Of a stretch of 64,000 nucleotides of DNA, positions 58,390-64,000 are shown in pieces (the stretch's first letter is position 1; each line of letters begins with the position of its first letter). The DNA is from Streptomyces klenkii. Lineage in GTDB: Bacteria; Actinomycetota; Actinomycetes; Streptomycetales; Streptomycetaceae. Under the pieces are notes generated by a model. It searched no databases. It had not been told where the DNA came from and worked only from the letters and a program-made list of their open reading frames with translations. The position numbers and the translations under genes are program-made. Location of the stretch: contig NZ_RBAM01000016.1 of NCBI RefSeq assembly GCF_003626645.1, positions 1 through 64,000 on the forward strand, read 5' to 3'.

Positions 58390-59513
58390 CCGTCGTCATC
58401 ACCGGCGCCACGGGCTTCCTCGGCTCCCGGCTGCTGCGGGCCCTGCTCGCCGGCGGCCGGCCCGTGGCGGCCCTCGGCCGCGACGGCGCCGGGCAGCCCC
58501 TGGCCGCCCGGCTGGAGGCCGCGCTGCGCGCGTGCGGTGCCGGTGAAGGCGAACTCGCCCGGGCACGCGACCTGCTGACCGCCGTGCCCGCCGACCTGAC
58601 CCGGCCCGGGCTGGGCCTGAAGCCCGCGGACCACGACCGGCTCGCCGAGGAGGCCGAAGCCGTCTGGCACTGCGCCGCCGCCCTGTCGCTGATCGGCACC
58701 GAGGACACCCTCGCCCCCGTCAACGTCGGCGGCACCCGCCACGTCGCCGGACTCGCCGGCCGCTCCCCCGGCCACGTTCCCCTGCTGTACTTCAGCACCG
58801 CCTATGTGGCCGCCGAACCGGCGAGCGACCAGGCGGAGGAGCTGCCCATGTCCTCCGCCCTGCATGCCGTCACCGGCTACGAACGGACCAAGCTGCGGGC
58901 CGAAGCCGTCGTGCGGGACTGGGCCGCGGACCGGCGGCGCCCGGCCGTGATCCTGCGCCCCAGCCTCCTGGCCACCGACCGGCCGCTGCCCGCGGGCGCC
59001 GCGCAGCAGCCCCTGTCCGCGCTCGGCACCGTCCTGGCCGAGCTGATCGGCCGGATCCCCCCGCTGCTGCGGCGGAGCATCCTGCACAAGCGGCCCGGCC
59101 TGCCCCGCCTGCGCCTGCGCCTCCAGGGCGACCCCGCAGCCCACATGAACATCGTCCCCGTCGAGTACGCCGTCGGCGCCGCGCTGCGCCTGGCCGCCCT
59201 GGAGCACCCGCCGGGCGCCGCCACGTACCACCTGGTGCATCCGGTGGAGACGCCCGCGCCGCTGCTGATCGAGGCCGTGGGCGGGCTCGTCCCCGGCGTC
59301 GAGCTGGTGCTGCAAGCCGCGGTCGACCGCCCCAACCTCATCGAGCAGCAGATCAACCCGATGCTGGCGAACTTCCTCCAGCGGGACTGGCGCAGCCGCT
59401 CCGACGGCCACACGCCGCTGCACGAGGTCCTGCCCGGCCTGGCCGGGCCCGCCCCCGTCGATCTCGCCTACCTGAGGGCCGCCATGAACTTCCTTGTTTC
59501 CGAGCTCGGTTGA
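58386..59513 (+). CDS. Thioester-reductase-like extended SDR
   Basis: A 375-residue NAD(P)-binding protein: VVITGATGFLGSRLLRALL at the N-terminus, DLTRPGLGL, CAAALSLIGTEDTLAPVNVGGTRHVAGLA, an FSTAYVA active-site Ser/Thr with GYERTKLRAE (Tyr-Lys pair), and RPSLLATDR. This is the pattern of the thioester reductase (R) domains of NRPS/PKS, here stand-alone. Its GTG overlaps the PKS stop (GTGA). It probably releases the PKS-bound chain reductively as an aldehyde or alcohol, replacing a thioesterase. Confidence 0.9.
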   Translation: MTVVITGATGFLGSRLLRALLAGGRPVAALGRDGAGQPLAARLEAALRACGAGEGELARARDLLTAVPADLTRPGLGLKPADHDRLAEEAEAVWHCAAALSLIGTEDTLAPVNVGGTRHVAGLAGRSPGHVPLLYFSTAYVAAEPASDQAEELPMSSALHAVTGYERTKLRAEAVVRDWAADRRRPAVILRPSLLATDRPLPAGAAQQPLSALGTVLAELIGRIPPLLRRSILHKRPGLPRLRLRLQGDPAAHMNIVPVEYAVGAALRLAALEHPPGAATYHLVHPVETPAPLLIEAVGGLVPGVELVLQAAVDRPNLIEQQINPMLANFLQRDWRSRSDGHTPLHEVLPGLAGPAPVDLAYLRAAMNFLVSELG

Positions 59514-59533
59514 CAGTCGAGAAGGGACCCGCC

Positions 59534-60133
59534 GTGGAACCGTCCGAGGGCAGGACATCGTGGAAGAAGGCCGCGGTCGTCGCCGTGCCGGCGCTCGCGG
59601 CGGTCGCCGCGATGGCGGTCGGGATGGCGGAGGGCGTGCTGGCGTCGTCGTTCGCCGTGTCGGGGTCGGCGTTCCAGGTGTCGTCGGGCGCGCTGTCGAG
59701 CAAGGGTCTCGCGTCGTACGTCCACGTCGACCGGTCCGCCGACGGCGCCGGCCACCCGGTCGCCCTGCTCGGGCTCGGCGAGGCGACGCTCTCCGACATC
59801 TGCCAGTCCGCGCAGGTCGCCACGCCGCTGGGCACGGTCGTGTTCAAGCTGACGGCGGGCGGCACGGCCGGGGAGGTGCGGGCGAGCAACCTCGTCCTCG
59901 ACAGCGAGGACCTGACCGGGGACGCCTCCTTCGGCCGGGTCCAGATCGGCCGGGACGCCTCCACGCTGGACACCGTGCCCGGTGTCCGGGGCGAGGCCGG
60001 GCAGTTCGGGTTGCAGGCCTCCGAGGTGTCGGTGTCGGGGGTGCGGTCGCACGCCCGGTCGGCCACCGGCGGCGACTTCAAGCTCAAGGGACTGGCGCTG
60101 GACGTGCAGCTGAACGGCAAGGCGTGTTTCTGA
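59534..60133 (+). CDS. DUF6230-like exported protein
   Basis: A 199-residue protein: after a short cytoplasmic leader, one N-terminal hydrophobic helix (about 15-38), then an all-beta, Gly/Ser-rich region (FAVSGSAFQVSSGALSSKGLASYVHVDRSADG and onward) ending in a single cysteine. It matches the small actinobacterial proteins grouped as DUF6230. GTG 59534 has GAGAAGGGA before it and is preferred to a TTG at 59510. It overlaps the next gene by 10 bp. Function unknown; often found next to a DUF6114-type partner. Confidence 0.8.
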   Translation: MEPSEGRTSWKKAAVVAVPALAAVAAMAVGMAEGVLASSFAVSGSAFQVSSGALSSKGLASYVHVDRSADGAGHPVALLGLGEATLSDICQSAQVATPLGTVVFKLTAGGTAGEVRASNLVLDSEDLTGDASFGRVQIGRDASTLDTVPGVRGEAGQFGLQASEVSVSGVRSHARSATGGDFKLKGLALDVQLNGKACF

Positions 60134-61125
60134 CCCGGCGGACCCGGGGGACCCGGCGACGGGCCCGGTTCGCGGCCTGGCGGCGGACGCGGCCGTTCTG
60201 GGCGGGCGCCCTGCTCGTCCTCGCCGGCGCCGAGATCGCCGCCGTGCCGCTGGCGCCCGTGTCGGTCCTGGTCGGCCTGGGGCTGGGGGGCGTCGCCGCG
60301 CTCGGCATCGGGGCGGCGCTCGTCGCGGCGGGCCTGTTCCTGTGGTTCCTGCCGCACACCCGGCACTACGTCGGGATGCACGCGGTGATCCTGTCGGTGC
60401 TGTCCTTCGCGGTGACGAACCTGGGCGGGTTCCTCGCCGGCATGCTGCTGGGGATCGCCGGCGGGGCGATGGGGTTCGCGTGGAGCCCGGGGCAGCAGCC
60501 GCCCGCGCAAGCCTCGGAGCAGCCGGCGCCGGAGCCCCCGCGGCTGCCGGACCCGGACCCGGGCGCGGCCGCGCACCCGCCGCACAAGACGCTGGCGGTC
60601 GCGCTGCCCTTCGTGCTCCTCGCCGCGACCGCCGTCCCCGCGCCCGGCCCGCGCCCGCCGGCCCCCGTCCCGGGCTCCGTGAGCGTGCCGCGCACGCCGC
60701 CGACCGTGACCACGACCCGGTTCACCCCGGACGGCTTCACGCTCGCCCGCGTCGCCGAAGTGCCGACCGCGGACGGCCCGCGCAGGGCGATGGTGCTGAG
60801 CATGCGGGCGGCGTCCCTGCGCGACTACCGGCTGCGGACGCGGGACGGCGGCGGCGCCGAACTGGCCCTGGACGCCGACGAGCTGAGGCTGGGCGGGCGG
60901 GTGACGCTGTACCTCACCCGGCTCACCGGCTGCGTCCAGGGCATCCTCTGCCTCACCTTCACCCCGGACCGGCTGCCCGTGCCGCCGGTGGCGCCGCCGT
61001 TCGTCTTCATGACGGACGTCACGGCGGAGCAGGCCCTGGTGGCCAGCGGCACCATCGGCGCCGCCGGCCTGGCCCTCAGGCCCGGCCGTTCCCCTGCTCC
61101 CCCACCGGCTCCCCCACCGCCGTGA
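60124..61125 (+). CDS. DUF6114-like membrane protein
   Basis: A 333-residue membrane protein. Four helices in the first 115 residues (FWAGALLVLAGAEIAAVPLAP; VLVGLGLGGVAALGIGAALVAAGLFLWFLP; MHAVILSVLSFAVTNLGGFLAGMLLGIAGGAMGFAW), a Pro-rich linker, another hydrophobic helix (about 160-180), then an extracytoplasmic beta-rich domain with a Cys pair (TGCVQGILCLTF). It fits the DUF6114 proteins paired with DUF6230. A role in cell-surface assembly or export linked to the polyketide is possible. Its 3' end overlaps the convergent PadR gene by 50 bp. Confidence 0.78.
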   Translation: MFLTRRTRGTRRRARFAAWRRTRPFWAGALLVLAGAEIAAVPLAPVSVLVGLGLGGVAALGIGAALVAAGLFLWFLPHTRHYVGMHAVILSVLSFAVTNLGGFLAGMLLGIAGGAMGFAWSPGQQPPAQASEQPAPEPPRLPDPDPGAAAHPPHKTLAVALPFVLLAATAVPAPGPRPPAPVPGSVSVPRTPPTVTTTRFTPDGFTLARVAEVPTADGPRRAMVLSMRAASLRDYRLRTRDGGGAELALDADELRLGGRVTLYLTRLTGCVQGILCLTFTPDRLPVPPVAPPFVFMTDVTAEQALVASGTIGAAGLALRPGRSPAPPPAPPPP

Positions 61126-61633
61126 GCGCCTCGGTGAGCCACTCCGTCCAGAACGTCTCCAGGCCGATGCCGCCGCGCAGCACCACGTGGCGCAGCCGGT
61201 CCTCCGCGCTGTCGCGCTCGGGCGGGAAGTCGCGCTCCTCGATCGCCCGGTACTCCGCCAGCTGGCGCCGGTGCAGGTCCAGGTGGCGCCGGATCTCCTC
61301 CGCCAGGCCGGCCGTGCCCACGACGGCCGCGGCCCGCATCCGCAGCAGCAGGGGGTCGCGGACGGGCCGGGGGGCGCCGGCCTCGGCGACCCACGCGCTG
61401 AGCGCGGCCCGGCCGTCGGGCAGGACCTCGTACTCCTTCTTCTGCCCGCGCGCGGGGGCGGCGGGCAGGGCGCGGATCAGTCCCGCCTTTTCGAGCCTGC
61501 CCAGCTCCCGGTAGATCTGCTGGTGCGTGGCGGACCAGAAGTAGCCGATCGACTTGTCGAAGCGGCGGGCCAGCTCCAGCCCGGAGGAGGGCTTTTCGAG
61601 GAGTGCGGTGAGGATCGCGTGCGGGAGGGACAT
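61076..61633 (-). CDS. PadR family transcriptional regulator
   Basis: A 185-residue PadR protein: N-terminal winged helix (MSLPHAILTALLEKPSSGLELARRFDKSIGYFW, then THQQIYRELGRLEKAGLI) and a C-terminal helical dimerisation domain (about 95-175) as in subfamily 1. PadR regulators respond to phenolics or lipophilic drugs. It lies 44 bp behind fadH on the same strand and overlaps the DUF6114-like gene convergently. The palindrome at 63755 upstream of fadH is a candidate operator. Confidence 0.92.
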   Translation of the reverse strand: MSLPHAILTALLEKPSSGLELARRFDKSIGYFWSATHQQIYRELGRLEKAGLIRALPAAPARGQKKEYEVLPDGRAALSAWVAEAGAPRPVRDPLLLRMRAAAVVGTAGLAEEIRRHLDLHRRQLAEYRAIEERDFPPERDSAEDRLRHVVLRGGIGLETFWTEWLTEALTAVGEPVGEQGNGRA

Positions 61634-61677
61634 GCCCGCATCCTAAGGACCGGACGCGGGCACGGGCCCTCGTCGTC

Positions 61678-63699
61678 TCAGATCTCCGCGGCCAGCTCCG
61701 TTCCCTGGCGTACGGCGCGCTTGGCGTCGAGTTCGGCGGCGACGTCGGCGCCGCCGATGACGTGGACGGAGTGCCCGGCCGCGCGCAGCTCCTCGTACAG
61801 CTCGCGGCGCGGCTCCTGGCCGGTGCAGAGCACGACGGTGTCGACGGGCAGGACGGTGGGCGTGCCACCCACGGTGATGTGCAGGCCGTCGTCGTCGATG
61901 CGGTCGTAGGTGACGCCCGCGGTCATGGTGACGCCGCGGTGCTTGAGCTCGGTGCGGTGGATCCAGCCGGTGGTCTTGCCGAGCCCGGCCCCGACCTTGG
62001 TGGCCTTGCGCTGGAGGAGGTGCACAGTGCGCGGCGGCGCGGGCCGGTCGGCCTCGCCGAGGCCGCCGGGCGTGCGGTAGCCGGTGTCGACGCCCCAGCG
62101 GCGGAAGTACGTCTCCGGGTCGAGGCTCGCGCCGTCGCCGCTGTCGGTAAGGTACGCGGCGACGTCGAAGCCGATGCCGCCCGCGCCGACGACGGCCACG
62201 CGCTCGCCGGCTTCGGCCCCGTCGCGCAGGACGTCGAGGTAGCCGAGCACGCTGGGGTGGTCCGTGCCGGGGATGTCCGGGGTGCGGGGGGTGACGCCGG
62301 TGGCGAGGACGATCTCGTCGTACGCGGCGGCCGTGAGATCCGCGGCGGTCACGGGGGTGGACAGGCGGACGTCGACGCCGTGGAGGGACAGCTGCGTGCG
62401 GTAGTAGCGCAGGGTCTCCTCGAACTCCTCCTTGCCCGGGATCCGCTTGGCGATGTTGAGCTGCCCGCCGATCTCGGCGGCCGCGTCGTACAGCGTGACG
62501 GCGTGGCCGCGCTCGGCGGCGGAGACCGCGAAGGCGAGGCCCGCGGGGCCCGCGCCGACGACGCCGATGCGCTTGCGGCGGCGGGTGGGGGCGAGGACGA
62601 GCTCGGTCTCGTGGCAGGCGCGCGGGTTGACCAGGCAGGACGTGATCCTGCCGCTGAAGGTGTGGTCGAGGCAGGCCTGGTTGCAGCCGATGCAGGTGTT
62701 GATCTCGTCGGCCCGGCCGGAGCGCGCCTTGGCGACGAAGGCCGGGTCGGCGAGGAAGGGCCGGGCCAGGGACACCAGGTCGGCGTGGCCCTCGGCGAGC
62801 AGCTTCTCGGCGAGCTCGGGGGTGTTGATGCGGTTGGTGGTGACCAGGGGGACGGACACGGAGCCCATGAGCTTCTTCGTCACCCAGGCGTACGCGCCGC
62901 GCGGCACCGACGTGGCGATGGTCGGGATCCGGGCCTCGTGCCAGCCGATGCCGGTGTTGATGATCGTGGCGCCGGCGGCCTCGATCTCCTTGGCGAGGGT
63001 GGTCACCTCGGCCAGGGAGGAGCCGCCGGGCACGAGGTCGAGCATCGACAGCCGGTAGATCAGGATGAAGTCCGGGCCGAGGCGCTCGCGGGTGCGGCGG
63101 ACGATCTCCAGGGGGAAGCGGATCCGGTTCTCGTACGTGCCGCCCCAGCGGTCGGTGCGCCGGTTGGTCGCGGCGGCGGTGAACTCGTTGATCAGATAGC
63201 CCTCGGAGCCCATGATCTCGACGCCGTCGTAGCCGGCGTCCCGGGCGAGCTCCGCGGTCCGCACGAAGTCCTCGACGGTCTCCTCGACCTCGTCCCCGGT
63301 GAGGGCGTGCGGGACGTACGGGCTGATGGGCGCCTGGATCGCGCTGGGGGCGACGAGGCCGGCGTGGTGGGCGTAGCGGCCGAAGTGGAGGATCTGCAAG
63401 GCGATGCGGCCGCCCTCGCGGTGGACGGCGGCGGTCACGGCCCGGTGCTCCTCGGCCTCGGCCGCGGTGGTCAGCTTGGCGCCGCCCTCCCAGGGGCGTC
63501 CCCGGTCGTTGGGGGCGATGCCGCCGGTGACGATCAGCCCGGCGCCGCCGCGGGCGCGCTCGGCGTAGAAGGCGGCCATCCGTGCGAAGCCGTGCTCGGC
63601 CTCCTCCAGCCCGACGTGCATCGAGCCCATGATCACGCGGTTGGGAAGGGTGGTGAACCCGAGGTCGAGGGGGCTCATGAGGTGCGGATACGGGCTCAT
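61678..63699 (-). CDS. fadH: NADPH-dependent 2,4-dienoyl-CoA reductase
   Basis: A 673-residue flavo-iron-sulfur enzyme like E. coli FadH. TIM-barrel FMN domain (about 1-350) of the old yellow enzyme type with HFGRYAHHAG and EIMGSEGYLINEF; [4Fe-4S] cysteines in CIGCNQACLDH and CLVNPRAC (near 340-365); then FAD domain (GVVGAGPAGLAFA, near 380) and NADPH domain (VVGAGGIGFDVAAYL). It reduces 2,4-dienoyl-CoA in the breakdown of polyunsaturated fatty acids. Cotranscription with padR is likely. A link to unsaturated products of the neighbouring loci is possible. Confidence 0.93.
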   Translation of the reverse strand: MSPYPHLMSPLDLGFTTLPNRVIMGSMHVGLEEAEHGFARMAAFYAERARGGAGLIVTGGIAPNDRGRPWEGGAKLTTAAEAEEHRAVTAAVHREGGRIALQILHFGRYAHHAGLVAPSAIQAPISPYVPHALTGDEVEETVEDFVRTAELARDAGYDGVEIMGSEGYLINEFTAAATNRRTDRWGGTYENRIRFPLEIVRRTRERLGPDFILIYRLSMLDLVPGGSSLAEVTTLAKEIEAAGATIINTGIGWHEARIPTIATSVPRGAYAWVTKKLMGSVSVPLVTTNRINTPELAEKLLAEGHADLVSLARPFLADPAFVAKARSGRADEINTCIGCNQACLDHTFSGRITSCLVNPRACHETELVLAPTRRRKRIGVVGAGPAGLAFAVSAAERGHAVTLYDAAAEIGGQLNIAKRIPGKEEFEETLRYYRTQLSLHGVDVRLSTPVTAADLTAAAYDEIVLATGVTPRTPDIPGTDHPSVLGYLDVLRDGAEAGERVAVVGAGGIGFDVAAYLTDSGDGASLDPETYFRRWGVDTGYRTPGGLGEADRPAPPRTVHLLQRKATKVGAGLGKTTGWIHRTELKHRGVTMTAGVTYDRIDDDGLHITVGGTPTVLPVDTVVLCTGQEPRRELYEELRAAGHSVHVIGGADVAAELDAKRAVRQGTELAAEI

Positions 63700-63754
63700 C
63701 GGGGGCCTTTCTCACGGTGCGGTCGTACCAGTTCTAGAGCCCCCGAGGCACTTT

Positions 63755-63768
63755 TGCAACTAGTTGCA
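63755..63768. promoter_or_regulatory. Palindromic operator candidate upstream of fadH-padR
   Basis: TGCAACTAGTTGCA is a perfect 14-bp palindrome in an A+T-rich stretch 56 bp upstream of the fadH start. It is a candidate binding site for the PadR protein encoded downstream of fadH. Confidence 0.7.
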
Positions 63769-63927
63769 TAAGGTTCTGCACCGTTCCAAGATCAACTACA
63801 ACTTTGCCAACCCTTGGTGTTGTTGACCCAATCCATGCACGAGCCTCAAGATCACCCCCCGGAATCACTGATTCCGCCGCATGGAACCAGTGGCTCCCTC
63901 ACGTGAGTTGAGAGGCAGGAGATCACG

Positions 63928-64000
63928 TTGAACAAGCAGGCGATGCGCAACGGCGCCAGACTGGCGGCCCTTTCGGCGGCCGCGCTCGGACTGATGGCGG
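63928..64000 (+). CDS. Start of a secreted protein, cut by the window edge
   Basis: A TTG start with GGAG 7 bases upstream opens MNKQAMRNGARLAALSAAALGLMA, a typical signal peptide (basic n-region, Ala/Leu-rich h-region). Only 24 residues are in the window, so the mature protein cannot be named. The gene is divergent from fadH. The region 63700-63927 between them contains the palindrome at 63755 and no gene. Confidence 0.6.
   Translation, partial: MNKQAMRNGARLAALSAAALGLMA

Overview
The window is about 72% G+C. It shows the codon bias, GTG/TTG starts, tight ATGA/GTGA gene overlaps and regulator repertoire of a Streptomyces-type actinobacterium. It looks like accessory or arm chromosome rich in specialised metabolism: one complete-looking siderophore NRPS locus, one polyyne-type fatty-acid locus, one reducing polyketide locus, one terpene synthase and one unrecognised small-peptide locus. 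No rRNA, tRNA, CRISPR array, insertion sequence or prophage gene was seen.

Layout. (1) 0.2-2.1 kb: cobalt transporter genes cbtB-cbtA behind a cobalamin riboswitch, and a histidine-phosphatase-like protein without its catalytic histidines. (2) 2.1-17.9 kb: an iron/siderophore locus: fused FecCD permease, siderophore esterase, MFS exporter, MbtH, a dimodular C-A-PCP-C-A-PCP-TE NRPS, an M20 amidohydrolase, a binding lipoprotein and an ABC ATPase. Three iron-box sequences (2115, 14597, 16994) cover the outward promoters. My reading of the A-domain pockets is a basic residue (probably Arg) then Thr, which would suit a griseobactin-like catechol, but no dihydroxybenzoate genes lie in the window. 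(3) 17.9-35.8 kb: assorted genes: a serine hydrolase/cupin pair, a sigma-like factor with a coupled unknown gene, a SAM methyltransferase, a GntR-ABC operon with a striking operator, a CGNR protein, AzlCD, an RraA-like protein, an S9 peptidase and an MFS pump. Within this stretch (30.6-33.2 kb) three tandem genes encode the identical 19-residue peptide and lie between two equally long, distantly similar proteins that I do not recognise. This is the best candidate for an undescribed system.

(4) 36.1-44.6 kb: a single-direction operon of thioesterase, fatty acyl-AMP ligase, desaturase, desaturase, ACP, desaturase, alpha/beta hydrolase, rubredoxin and P450. The order closely follows the bacterial polyyne cassettes (caryoynencin cay type). 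A KAS III gene is divergent from it. (5) 46-50.5 kb: a 2OG-Fe oxygenase-like protein, a TRIC-like channel, a class I terpene synthase, an L,D-transpeptidase and aspartate decarboxylase. (6) 50.7-61.6 kb: a one-module reducing, C-methylating PKS, a thioester-reductase-like SDR, two small envelope-type proteins (DUF6230-like and DUF6114-like) and a PadR regulator. (7) 61.7-64 kb: a 2,4-dienoyl-CoA reductase with an upstream palindrome, and the start of a secreted protein cut by the window edge.

All calls come from reading sequence and motifs; no database search was run. Domain borders and residue numbers are approximate.
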